This document shows, one piece after another, positions 45,790 through 55,900 of a DNA stretch of 64,000 nucleotides. How positions within the stretch are numbered: the stretch's first letter is position 1; every line of letters starts with the position of its first letter. This DNA is from Phytopythium helicoides. Lineage: Eukaryota > Oomycota > Peronosporomycetes > Pythiales > Pythiaceae. The notes under the pieces are model-generated. The model did no database searches. It worked only from the letters and a program-made list of their open reading frames with translations, and was not told the origin of the DNA. The position numbers and the translations under genes are program-made. The stretch spans positions 248,001-312,000 of the forward strand of contig JANFNE010000015.1 of assembly GCA_024867545.1 (NCBI GenBank), in the 5' to 3' direction.

Positions 45790-46272
45790 ATGAAGACCTC
45801 GACTCTCGCCTCTGTCGCTCTCGCTGCTGCTCTGCCGAGTCTCTCTACTGCTGCGTCTTGCAGCCTCGAGGAACACGCGGATGCGTACACGCGGCTGTCT
45901 GCTCTGATGGCACTCAACTCATTCACCCAGTGCGCAGTCGACTCTGACTACAGTCTGTTGTACTCGGCGTCGATGCCAACGAACGACCAAGTCGCGCGCA
46001 TGTGCAAGTCTGCTAACTGCAACTCGATGATCTCGACGATCCTATCACTCAACCCGCCGAACTGTGAGCTCACCATCATCACGAGCAGGCTCTCTGTCAA
46101 CGTGCACGAGCTGTCGACTGGTTTTTCGGATCTGTGCACGTCGATGGGTATCGCTGTGTCCGTGGAGGCGTCGGCAGTTGACTCCGAGCTGGTTGCACTC
46201 CAGTCTATTCCGGTCAATTCGACGACGGTGAACACGAGTTTGATCGCCTCGACCTCGTCGGTGGGCTTCTAG
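45790..46272 (+). CDS. Elicitin-like secreted protein
   Basis: 160 aa. A signal peptide (MKTSTLASVALAAALPSL) is followed by a mature elicitin domain with six cysteines in canonical order (AASCSLEE, TQCAVDSDYS, RMCKSANCNSMI, NPPNCELT, SDLCTSMG), the MPTNDQ motif, and the LNPPNC motif shared with true elicitins. A short Thr/Ser-rich tail of about 40 residues follows, without a clear GPI signal, so it is probably freely secreted. Elicitins bind and shuttle sterols, which oomycetes cannot make, and many are recognised by plants. It is closer to classical elicitins than the copy at 21 kb. Confidence 0.9.
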   Translation: MKTSTLASVALAAALPSLSTAASCSLEEHADAYTRLSALMALNSFTQCAVDSDYSLLYSASMPTNDQVARMCKSANCNSMISTILSLNPPNCELTIITSRLSVNVHELSTGFSDLCTSMGIAVSVEASAVDSELVALQSIPVNSTTVNTSLIASTSSVGF

Positions 46273-47002
46273 GAGCTAAGACCGCCGTACTTTCTACCAA
46301 CATGTCTGCCGCAGCCCCGTGTAAGGCAATGGCCACTCAGTTAATGCAACGGCGTGTTGGATATATCAAGTGGTCGTTCGATGCAGTAGTATTTCACTGT
46401 GCCTGCGTGAGTTCATGAGCCAAGTACACGCTTCGAGGAGGGTCGATCTGAACCTATTAGCCAAATGCACCGCGTGCTCCTCGTTGGAGCAGTAGTTTTG
46501 ACTCGTGCAAGGCTTGCTGCTTCGCCGTTTCAGCTCTCTTTCAGCAATTTTGACACCGGAGCCAGTGATAGCATGTTTCATACTGACGAGAAATAAAGCT
46601 AGCACAACTGCTCGCTTGGCGCCGTTTCTTGGTGGCGATGCGACTTGGTCGTGTTGATCCAAATGTTCACTATAGGATAGGCAAGCTATAGTTTCCAACG
46701 CGTCGTCACGCATCACCAATGCGCTGACGACCGCCAGCAACTTGTCGGCTATCGTCATGACCTCCTTGGCCAGCTGCATGTGAAAGGCCAAGCCTCCGTC
46801 GACCCCATAGCCTCGCACAAGTGTCTGATGAGTTTCACCTCGGGCTGAATGCGTGCCCGAGGCCTCGAAGAGCAGGATGTCGCCCCTTGGGGTTGTAGGT
46901 GTCCACAGGTGCGTGCATGTCGAGTATTAGTGCTAATGGGGACCTCTGGGAGACCCGATCAACAAAGCTCATTCTGCAATTTCCGAGCGCGAACATGAGC
47001 AA
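46273..47002. other. Intergenic region without a supported gene
   Basis: A 150-codon minus-strand frame at 46366-46818 is open but shows no domain, signal peptide or splice sites tying it to a neighbour. I treat it as unsupported. A potential splice donor just after the ARV1 frame (47010) with an acceptor near 46975 would add only one codon to ARV1. Confidence 0.4.
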
Positions 47003-47702
47003 CTACATACCGAGCCGCGCGGCGATGCCCCCGAGAATGACGGCAACCACGCGCCAGGAGCTTTGCTCGCCGACGAGCAGCTTGAGCGCGAGCACGTTGG
47101 AGCAGCAGACGATGCCGCCGATGACGTGGATGAAGGTCCACTCGTTCTCCCAGATGACGGTGAGCAGCGCCAAGAGCTTGCCGAAGCTGGAGACGACCAT
47201 GGCGCTGGCGTAGCGCGCGATGGGTCGGCCTCCTTCAAGCAGCCGCGCTCGCCAGCCTCGCGCGAACGGGTCGAGCCAGACGAGCGCGAGCACGGCGCCG
47301 AGTGCACGATGTTCTCAACGAGCGCGAGCGCCACGAGGTGCAGCGAGAACTGGCTGACGCGCTGCCCCGAGACGTGTGCCTGGTCCTGGTACATGGACTC
47401 GGAGCGCAGCGTGAGGCCCGCGCGCCTGTCGATGAGGTACGCCTTGACGTTCATGTCGAGCATGACGAGGATCGCGAACAGCTTGAGGATGGTGCGCTGT
47501 CAACAGACTACACGGCGGTTAGCGCAGCGTCAGTGTGGCGCAGCAGCAGCACCTCGAGGAAGAGCAGCACGGTCTCATACTCGACGTACTTGTCGGCCAC
47601 GAGGCTGCAGGCGCCGCAGATGGCCAGTCGGATGTTCCCCTTGCAGTAGTCGCGCACCAGCAGCGCCACGGGAGCGCCGCACTCGACGCACACCAGCCCC
47701 AT
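47003..47702 (-). CDS. ARV1-like ER lipid-homeostasis membrane protein, frame broken
   Basis: The N-terminus is the ARV1 homology domain: MGLVCVECGAPV, a second Cys pair in AICGACSLVADK, and KYVEYETVLLFLE. A 56-nt intron at 47552-47497 with a GT donor, CTAAC branch site and CAG acceptor leads to RTILKLFAILVMLDMNVKAYL. The C-terminal part (WLDPFARGW, SSFGKLLALLTVIWENEW, GGIVCCSNVLAL) is typical ARV1 but lies in another frame; a single-base change is needed near 47297. Accepting the intron also removes residues that could match the conserved segment after the first domain, so the junction is uncertain. ARV1 supports sterol and GPI-precursor handling in the ER. Identity is good, gene integrity uncertain. 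Confidence 0.65.
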
Positions 47703-47849
47703 GATCTTCTCGTCGTCGTTGAGGTGGTGGGTTTCAAATGTTTGACAGTGAGATCTTTTACCACGACCAAATTGATCCACGCAGCATTGATTTTATGACT
47801 GAAATGACAATCTTCTCACCTCGCTGAATGTTTCGCAGTCCATCCGGAT

Positions 47850-48270
47850 GAGTCGCTGCCCGATGCTGTCGGCGGTAGGCATGAGTTCGTACACGACGGA
47901 GTTTGTGTTGAAGCACTGCTTCTCGTTCGAGTCAATCGACTTCCGTCTGCATCGTATGCCTCCATTCTGCCACGCCATGTTGAGTATCGAGCTGATCGGC
48001 AACAACAACGTACCCATATATCGGACTGGTACGCGGCGAAGCTTATTGTGCGCGACTGCTCGACCGTAGAGACGATCGGGAGCGTGTACAACCTCGACAC
48101 TCTGCCGGTTCTTGTTCAACCTGTACATTCTTGAAACGCTGGTCGTCGACAGTGCTCGTATCTGGAGTCGGTGAGGGAGGTGTACGGCGTGAAGGTGCTC
48201 CAGGTCAAGGACTGCTCCGTAATGTACGAGCTGGACTTCCTGCTGTCTCATTCACGAAGAAGCTCATGTA
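47850..48270 (+). pseudogene. Decayed LRR-like gene remnant
   Basis: Plus-strand stretches in changing frames read like irregular leucine-rich repeats: MLSIELIGNNNVPIY, KLIVRDCSTVETIGSVYNL, LYILETLVVDSA and VREVYGVKVLQVKDCSVMYEL. No single frame spans them, and stops and frameshifts intervene within a few hundred bases. I see no start, signal peptide or splice structure that would rescue it. It is interpreted as a degenerate fragment of a repeat protein; the family is not identified. Confidence 0.35.
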
Positions 48271-48667
48271 GACCCATCGCTTAACCTCAAGCACTAGCAT
48301 CATATCCCTAATTTTGTCCCTCATGGTGTTGGGTTTGCTATCAGCTCGAAAAACGGGTCAGCGATCACGGAGCCACCGTCCGTGCGAAAGCGCCTCCAAT
48401 CGAAATCTGAGTAGAAAGTCTGTCTCTGCAAACCGCACTGGGCTTCTCCGTTGAGTGATAATTTCGGAAAATGCTTCTGTGAACCTTCCCACCATCTATA
48501 CTCACAGCCACCCATAGCAGTCACACAACCATGACCGCGAGTAGCAACTCTGCTTCACGATGTCCATGCGATCAGACCGGCCTGCGACTCTGCAATATCC
48601 ATTACCAGCAACATCATGATCACAATCACGAGAAACCGCCATACCCACGAACATTTGCACCATCGTA

Positions 48668-51600
48668 TCAATCGCATCGCGATATTGTCTGTTTTGCCAG
48701 CAGCTTCCAACACTTCTCTCTCCAATCTAGTTTGTCCGCCGCCCACATCTGCGCTTCATTCACCTTGTCCAGATTGCGATGCAATGCGTATCCCCGCAGT
48801 GCTGCCTCCATGAACGCGAACACGGTGCCTTTCTCCTCCTGAAGCGCCAGCATACTCTTTCGCGCTCGTTTAATGAGAGACCCGAGGAACTCGGTGCCAT
48901 GCGGCCGTTCTGCCAGTCGCTCCCACAGCAACGCGTAAATCTCGCACAGGACCTTCCGATTGCGTGACGTAGCGCTATCATAAAATTGGTCGCATTGGCT
49001 CTTCATTTCAGCGATCACCTTTGACAAGTCCTTCATTTCTGTGATCTCCTTTGACGGTTCTGGCTCAACCTCTTCGTCATCGCAAGGCACATTGCCTCGT
49101 GCAAGAATCGTAAGCTCGTCCACTACAGTGCTGATCTTGATTCGTTTGTCTGGGTCGTGCGCACACATTCGCGCCACTAATTCCCATTGTTCGTCCGTGC
49201 ACGACTCAGGACGCTCAGGCAACTCCCGACGCTTGACCACTTTCGCCTTGACCACAGCATTGCCAATATCGAACCATGGCAGCGGTGGACGACGATCGTC
49301 CTCGACCTTCTCCACCAATCGAAATGCTTCAATGATACACATACCCAAAGAATACACATCCGACGCCACCGATAGCTCCGAGGCACCACTCTCGATGCAC
49401 TCAGGCGCCACCCACTGCCACGCACCACTCAACTTCCCTTCACTCGCTTCCTCAAACGAACTCAGACCAAAGTCCGTTACCTTAGCCTTCCCGTCGTTAC
49501 CAATCATGATATTGTTGCATTTGAGGTCTCCATGGATAATACCACGTGAATGCAGGTACTGCACACCAAGGGCTGCTTCAAAGAGTTTTGGCCATATCTC
49601 TTTAGGATGTTCTCGCAGGTATTTGTCGAGCGACCCGCCGCTAGCAAACTCACATGCAAAGAACGGCGTTCCAACATGGCATGCTCCAAACAAACGAATC
49701 ACATGCGGGTGGCTCAGTCCAAACCAGACGTTCACTTCTTGCTCGAACAACTTACGGCGTTCTTCCCTCTTTTTTCGGAATTCAACATTGTCAGTGGTTG
49801 CCTTCACTTCAGTCTTTGGCTCAGACTGTGACACACTCTGCGACCAAGTCGATGCGAAAGAGTCACTGTTAGTTGATGTAAGCTTCCTCACCTCCTTCAC
49901 AACCACCTCCGAGTCCAGCCATTTTGCGAGATACACATCGCCAAATCCGCCCTCGCCGAGCTTCTCCATCCGGTTGACCACAAGCTCGTGCCACGGCAAA
50001 TACCATGCAGGAACAGTCGTCACAACGCTCTTCCACTTGCCTTGACAACAATCATCGTACGCCTTCTTTATCACTTCAAGCTGACTCTCAGTGTACTTAG
50101 ACGCATGACTATCCAATTCCAACTTCAGCAATGTCATCAACGTTGTCCGCTCTTCTTCGTCATCCAACTCGCTCAGAACTGCCACCGTCTGTGATACATC
50201 CGACACGAACAACTCGAGCTGATTCTTGCGCTGCATATCCCAGTGTTGATCTCGTTCCTCATCAACAACTCGAGAGGCATCGAGTTGCATCCACAGTTCG
50301 TCGATGCGACGTTTAAAGACGGTCAAGTTGCTGCCATACGCTCTGGTCGAGGACAACGCAACCACGCGGTTCCCAAGTGATCCTGACCGGAGAACACCGT
50401 CCAAGTCGACGAGGAGCAAGCGATATGCTTCGAGTAGCTTCAATGACCGGGTTTCTTGTGCGAGTTGCTTCTGGATCGCTTCGATTTCATGTAGCACGAA
50501 CTCGTGCTTGGAATGCTGCGACGATATTTGATTCCGAATGGTCGCTAAAAGTTGAGTCAGTTCTCCGAGCTTGTACTCATCCACGCTGCTCTTGATATCA
50601 CCATCTTGAGACAATGGCCGGAGATTACTGGCTTCCTTTGCAGCGAGATTATCGATAAGTCGAACAACTGCTGCTGCTGTCACGCGTTTCTTAGGATCTT
50701 GAGCGCACATTCGCGATGTAAGGAGTGTGGTATTTTCGTCGAGACTAGCAGGACGAGTCCACGAATCGAGGTCAGTCACGGGATCCCAGTATTTTTTTCT
50801 ATAACCAGTATCTCCTCCCCATGGCTCTTCTCCAGTTACCGCCGCCACAATACAGAGACCAAAAGAGTAGATATCTCCCGCTAACGATGCTCTTTCACCT
50901 TTCATCTGCTCCGGAGCCTTCCAAAGCGCTGAGCCAAACCCCGCTCTGCTGGATACCACTTCTTCAGAACCGTCTCGAGATGACATGCTCAAACCAAAAT
51001 CAGACAACTTCGCCACGTCATCGCTTCCAACCAACACATTACTGCTTCGCAAGTTCCCATGGATGATTCCACGCTCGTGTAAATACGCGAGACCCAATGA
51101 TGCTTCATGCAACAACTTCCATGGCGTCTGTCTGTCCCCATTCTTCTCACACTCAGCAAGATACTCGACCAACGACCCATTGCTTACATGCTCAAGTACG
51201 AAAAACGAGTGACCAATATCACAAGCTCCGTACAACTTGATCACGTTTGGATGTCGCAGTTGAAGCCATGTAGTGACTTCATCCTCAAATGTTGAAGCCG
51301 AGGCGTCCGGGACAAACAGCTTGAGAACGACATCGGCGTCCAACCACTTCGCGCGATACTCTCCTCCGATAGTATTGATATCCTTGTATTCGACCGGCTC
51401 GATATCAAATGGAGAGATCGCCCAGCTTCTCGATGTTAAGAACGACTTCAGTGATTCCACAGATGACTGCACATTCACCACGCCTTCGCTAGAAGAGACG
51501 TGCCTGAGTAAGAAGTTCCGAATGGCAATTTGTCCCTTCTTGGTCGCTTGGTATAGCGCTGTTTCATTTCTCGTATTCTGGATGTCGACGTCCGCGCCTC

Positions 51601-52690
51601 TCTCCTCCACAAGATACCGCACCACATCCAACTCGCCACCAGAAGCAGCCTTCATCATCGCAGTCTCGCCGTCATTGTCCTTGACGTTGACGCCCACGCC
51701 TCTCTCCTCCACGAGATACCGCACCACATCCAACTCGCCACCAGAAGCAGCCTTCATCATCGCAGTCTCGCCGTCATTGTCCTTGACGTTGACGCCCACG
51801 CCTCTCTCCTCCACGAGATACCGCACCACATCCAACTCGCCACCAGAAGCAGCTTTCATCATCGCAGTCTCGCCGTCATTGTCCTTGACGTTGACGCCCA
51901 CGCCTCTCTCCTCCACGAGATACCGCACCACATCCAACTCGCCACCAGAAGCAGCTTTCATCATCGCAGTCTCGCCGTCATTGTCCTTGACGTTGACGTC
52001 CGTGCCTCTCTCCTCCACGAGATACCGCACCACATCCAACTTGCCACTCTCAGCAGCCTTCATCATCGCAGTGTTGCCGTTCTTGTCCTTAACGTTGACG
52101 CCCACGCCTCTCTCCTCCACGAGATACCGCACCACATCCAACTCGCCACCAGAAGCAGCCTTCATCATCGCAGTCTCGCCGTTCTTGTCCTTGACGTTGA
52201 CGTCCGTGCCTCTCTCCTCCACGAGATACCGCACCACATCCAACTTGCCACTCTCAGCAGCCTTCATCATCGCAGTGTTGCCGTTCTTGTCCTTAACGTT
52301 GGCGTCCACGTCTCTCTCCTCCACAAGATACCGCACCACATCCAACTCGCCCCACTCAGCAGCCATCATCATCGCAGTGTTGCCGTTCTTGTCCTTGACG
52401 TTGACGTCCGCGCCTCTCTCCTCCACGAGATGCCGCACCACATCCAACTCGCCCCACACAGCAGCCTTCATCATCGCAGTGTTGCCGTTCTTGTCCTTGA
52501 CGTTGACGTCCGCGCCTCTCTCCTCCACGAGATACCGCACCACATCCAACTCGACACTAGAAGCAGCAAATATCATCGCAGTCCTGCCGTCATTGTCCTT
52601 GACGTTGACGCCTGCTCCGCCTTGGAGCGCCTTGTTCGCCCCTGCGAGGTCACCCTGTTCTACAGCAGCATGTAGGAGATCATCTTCCAT
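48668..52690 (-). CDS. Ankyrin-repeat protein with tandem pseudokinase and kinase domains
   Basis: 1340 aa, single exon. Residues ~1-400 are about twelve ankyrin repeats, ten of them nearly identical 33-residue units. The first kinase-like domain (~440-700) keeps the lysine in VVLKLF, DFGLS and KAPE, but its glycine loop is degenerate and the catalytic loop reads IIHGNLRSSN, with Asn replacing the catalytic Asp. It is probably a pseudokinase. The second (~900-1200) has LGEGGFGDVYLAKW, VVVKEV, IIHGDLKCNN, DFGLSS and APEC and should be active. A helical segment separates the domains and a helical tail of about 140 residues follows. It belongs to the oomycete TKL expansion. The order regulatory pseudokinase then kinase recalls JAK kinases. 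Confidence 0.9.
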   Translation of the reverse strand: MEDDLLHAAVEQGDLAGANKALQGGAGVNVKDNDGRTAMIFAASSVELDVVRYLVEERGADVNVKDKNGNTAMMKAAVWGELDVVRHLVEERGADVNVKDKNGNTAMMMAAEWGELDVVRYLVEERDVDANVKDKNGNTAMMKAAESGKLDVVRYLVEERGTDVNVKDKNGETAMMKAASGGELDVVRYLVEERGVGVNVKDKNGNTAMMKAAESGKLDVVRYLVEERGTDVNVKDNDGETAMMKAASGGELDVVRYLVEERGVGVNVKDNDGETAMMKAASGGELDVVRYLVEERGVGVNVKDNDGETAMMKAASGGELDVVRYLVEERGVGVNVKDNDGETAMMKAASGGELDVVRYLVEERGADVDIQNTRNETALYQATKKGQIAIRNFLLRHVSSSEGVVNVQSSVESLKSFLTSRSWAISPFDIEPVEYKDINTIGGEYRAKWLDADVVLKLFVPDASASTFEDEVTTWLQLRHPNVIKLYGACDIGHSFFVLEHVSNGSLVEYLAECEKNGDRQTPWKLLHEASLGLAYLHERGIIHGNLRSSNVLVGSDDVAKLSDFGLSMSSRDGSEEVVSSRAGFGSALWKAPEQMKGERASLAGDIYSFGLCIVAAVTGEEPWGGDTGYRKKYWDPVTDLDSWTRPASLDENTTLLTSRMCAQDPKKRVTAAAVVRLIDNLAAKEASNLRPLSQDGDIKSSVDEYKLGELTQLLATIRNQISSQHSKHEFVLHEIEAIQKQLAQETRSLKLLEAYRLLLVDLDGVLRSGSLGNRVVALSSTRAYGSNLTVFKRRIDELWMQLDASRVVDEERDQHWDMQRKNQLELFVSDVSQTVAVLSELDDEEERTTLMTLLKLELDSHASKYTESQLEVIKKAYDDCCQGKWKSVVTTVPAWYLPWHELVVNRMEKLGEGGFGDVYLAKWLDSEVVVKEVRKLTSTNSDSFASTWSQSVSQSEPKTEVKATTDNVEFRKKREERRKLFEQEVNVWFGLSHPHVIRLFGACHVGTPFFACEFASGGSLDKYLREHPKEIWPKLFEAALGVQYLHSRGIIHGDLKCNNIMIGNDGKAKVTDFGLSSFEEASEGKLSGAWQWVAPECIESGASELSVASDVYSLGMCIIEAFRLVEKVEDDRRPPLPWFDIGNAVVKAKVVKRRELPERPESCTDEQWELVARMCAHDPDKRIKISTVVDELTILARGNVPCDDEEVEPEPSKEITEMKDLSKVIAEMKSQCDQFYDSATSRNRKVLCEIYALLWERLAERPHGTEFLGSLIKRARKSMLALQEEKGTVFAFMEAALRGYALHRNLDKVNEAQMWAADKLDWREKCWKLLAKQTISRCD
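51590..52640. repeat. 99-bp tandem repeats encoding ankyrin units
   Basis: About ten direct repeats of 99 bp encode the ankyrin units. Some neighbours are identical or differ by one or two bases (for example the units from about 51692 to 52000), indicating recent unequal crossing-over. The copy number is likely to vary between strains and may be collapsed or expanded in an assembly. Confidence 0.95.
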
Positions 52691-52969
52691 CGTTCTTTCT
52701 TTCTGTGGGAGGAAGCATCAAATCCTGACGATGAGATGTGATTGGTCGAAACTCCACCTTACTCCGAACGCTGCAACTCATCCCAATCCACAAGCTCTGC
52801 GACTGAGCAGTCACACCGACATCACGGCGAGCAGCAACACGCCATATTTGCAAGCAGTAGCTCTACCATAACCGCAGGTAGGAGCTCGCCAAATCCACGA
52901 GGTGCCACACCGCGGACAAAATGCGCTTTGCATTTTCAGTGCCCCCTTAATATACAAAAGTTTTTGGCG

Positions 52970-55900
52970 ATGTCTGGACCCTATGTCACAGAGCTCAAGT
53001 CTTCCCTGTTGGAAACGGTGGCCGTGTTGACAAGCCTTCTTGGCGCGCTGTGGCGTGCCTCAGACACCATCATTGGTCTGGCACCGCCGTTCGATGTCTC
53101 CAGATCCACACAGCACGCCTGGCTACCGTTATACAATCCGGGCCATGAGCCGGTGGAAGATATCGAAGTAGGACAACACGATGGCCCCTCCTGGACTGCT
53201 CTCTTTGTGAGCTGGCAAGGGCATCGTGCGGGTAAGCTAGCTCAGTTTGCATTCTACCTTGGACTGCACAATACAAGTTGCAGTTTACGGGAGTTCCAGC
53301 TCCCACATCCGGTTTCAAGTGGAAACACGCCACACGCGCACGGCTACTCCCGCTCTACTATACAAGCCAGCGCAGAGGCCGCATTTGTCGAAAGCACACG
53401 CGAGCACTTTCGCAGTCCTGCGCAGCTAAACCTTGTCAGTCTGAAGAAGACACTGTTATACGCTGCGCCGGTGATTGCTCCACTAGACAGTTCGACGGGC
53501 GGCATTGCTATAACCTGCCAGGTCGCGACCGACGCAATTCTACTCTCCGGGTCTTCAGCTCGGTCGCTTGCACTCGCCATTGGCGACAGGTGTCGGCTGC
53601 TGGGTTTCACATTCCCTCAGGCGCTGGTAAACCGCTTGCCTCTGGCTGTCTTTCCCCAGAAGTACATGAACAACTCCTTTCCGTCGCGACCGGTTGCGCT
53701 CGGAAGCTTGGAGCACATCACCACTCATGTGAACGACGACTCACTCTTCATCATCGACCCATCCCACTACGAGGATGAGGTGCTCTTCAATCAGATCAAC
53801 CGTGTGGTGGCGGATTGCCTCTTCGACGAGATGACAACTGTAATGATGGCACGACCTCGGAGGCCACCTCGCGAGCCACCGCGTTTGCGACCCATAGCAC
53901 CCGTCGCGGAGGTTCCTATCATTGCCCGACTGAACGTGTGCCTGGACCGCGCTGTGGGTGATCAGTACGTGTGCAGTCTATTCGAGGTGTTGCACAACAC
54001 TGGAAACTGGCTGCTGTACGACCAGATAGCGCTACTTGGCGCCAGCTCCCTTGAGGTGGATGAGCAGATCAAGTATTTGGAGTATGTGAAGCGGCAGCGA
54101 CGCCAGGTGCGCCAGAACGTCGTCGTAAAGGTGAGCGAGCTGCTGCGTCTTGCCCGCGCCGAGCGCGTCTGCCGCGAGCGGTACGCGTACCTGTTTGACT
54201 CGGCGGGCCACCACGCCGTGTTTCGTAAGTTTACTCGTTTCTCGATCGACGAGCTTCCCAAGCATGACCAGGAGGAGGTGCATGTGCTGCTGAAGAAGGA
54301 GCTCGACGCGCAGGAGGCCTTGCTCCACAACGACTGCGAGCACCAGGCTCACATGCACTCGTACAAGGAGCTGGAGAAGTTTATCGACTTTGAGACTAGG
54401 CCCAACGTGGAGAGTATGTACCGCTGCAAGAAATGCGCGTGCCCGATCGTGTGTCAGCACACTGTTGACCTGCACGACGAGATCACTGCAAGCCAGGAGG
54501 AGTTTGTCGCGCAGCAGCGAATCATCAACCGGTTCAAGGTGATAAACCAGAGGAAGGAGGCGGAGGCCCAGTATTCCTACTACTGCCGGCTGTGCGGCGG
54601 CGAGCTTGGCGTGACTAACGACATCGTGCAGGCCAATTTCAAGCTTGCGACTGAGTCTTCCTCTCGCTCCGAGGCCCCTTTTGAGCAAGACATATTCAAC
54701 GCAGTGTCTGCGATCGTGGGTGGCCATAAGGCCCTTGTGCGGCTGCTGGTGGACGCCATGCGCGAGGAGGTGCTATTGTACGTGAGTCGTGCGAAGAAGA
54801 GTGAGCTTTCCAAGATCGACGTGCTCGCGCGGTACATCGCACAGGTGTATGGTGTGGCGGGCATGATCGTGGTCAAGGATGCCGGCGACGCGTCGCTGAA
54901 GCGCGAGCTGACTGTGGGTCTGAAGCTTTTAAGCGGGAAGTCCGCCTTCAAGAGCATCGGCGTCACGGAAGCGATGATCAAGGCGCTGTTGGTGACCGCC
55001 TATCGGTTCATGAAGAGTTCTCTTGTGGCGCCAGTAGCGTCCTCCTCTTCCTCTGAGAATGTCACTGCTTGTGTGATCCGTGTGTCAAACACGTTGAGCT
55101 CATCGGAACTGCAGTTTGTTTGCTTGCGCGAGAAGGAGTTGCGGAAGCGTTTGCTACAACTAAGATCCATCCCCGCGCTGGACCTGCCGGTGGAGAACTG
55201 CCGCGAGCATGACTTCAGGTTAAAGCACTTGGATATGGAGTACTGCCTGAACAAGGATGAAGAAATGGAAGAAGAGAAGGCCACGGTGACAAGTGGCAAA
55301 GCAACAGGGGTGAAGTCAACGGAACGTTCAACCAGCCAAGCGAAGGCAGGTGGAATGACTCGCGACGAATTTTACTACGCGGGCACCGATGTTCCAGCTA
55401 ACACCCCAGCTGCGAACAAGGTCGTTGGCCGAACGGTCAACATGATGTGGAAATCCCCGTGGATGAGGCTCTTTGAGCCTGAACTGGTTCTTCATCCGGA
55501 CTATCCCGCCCTCTGGAAGGAAATTTGGACTCACATTGACGAGGTTGGGATCCGGAAGGTGGCCGAAAACACCATCGAGGTGCTGAGGTGCCTTGGATGC
55601 AAAGTAGGAAGAGTGCCGCATCAAACTGAACTAGACGAGACCAAGATACAAGATGCGCGCTGGGAGCTGGGTTCGTGGAAGCTGCAAATTCTTCAAGCTT
55701 TAGGATGGACGACCGAGCGTGGTCCCCATGGAATGCCTCCACCGAGCACGGCAAAATGCCAGCTGGCGATGCCAACGAGCGCGAATCAGCCCACGCCAGA
55801 TACTGTTGGACCAACCGCGCAGAAAGCTACCCAAAGGCTTGCAGCAGCTTCACCAGATGAGACAGAGCTCAAGCCAACTCGTCTGGACTTCAACACGCCA

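Noticed and set aside
46366..46818. 150-codon minus-strand ORF downstream of ARV1
   Set aside because: Checked as a possible last ARV1 exon, but the only plausible splice reaches a stop after one codon.
51273..52871. 532-codon plus-strand ORF opposite the ankyrin repeats
   Set aside because: It is the repetitive mirror of the 99-bp ankyrin repeats; the minus strand gives clear ankyrin and kinase domains.
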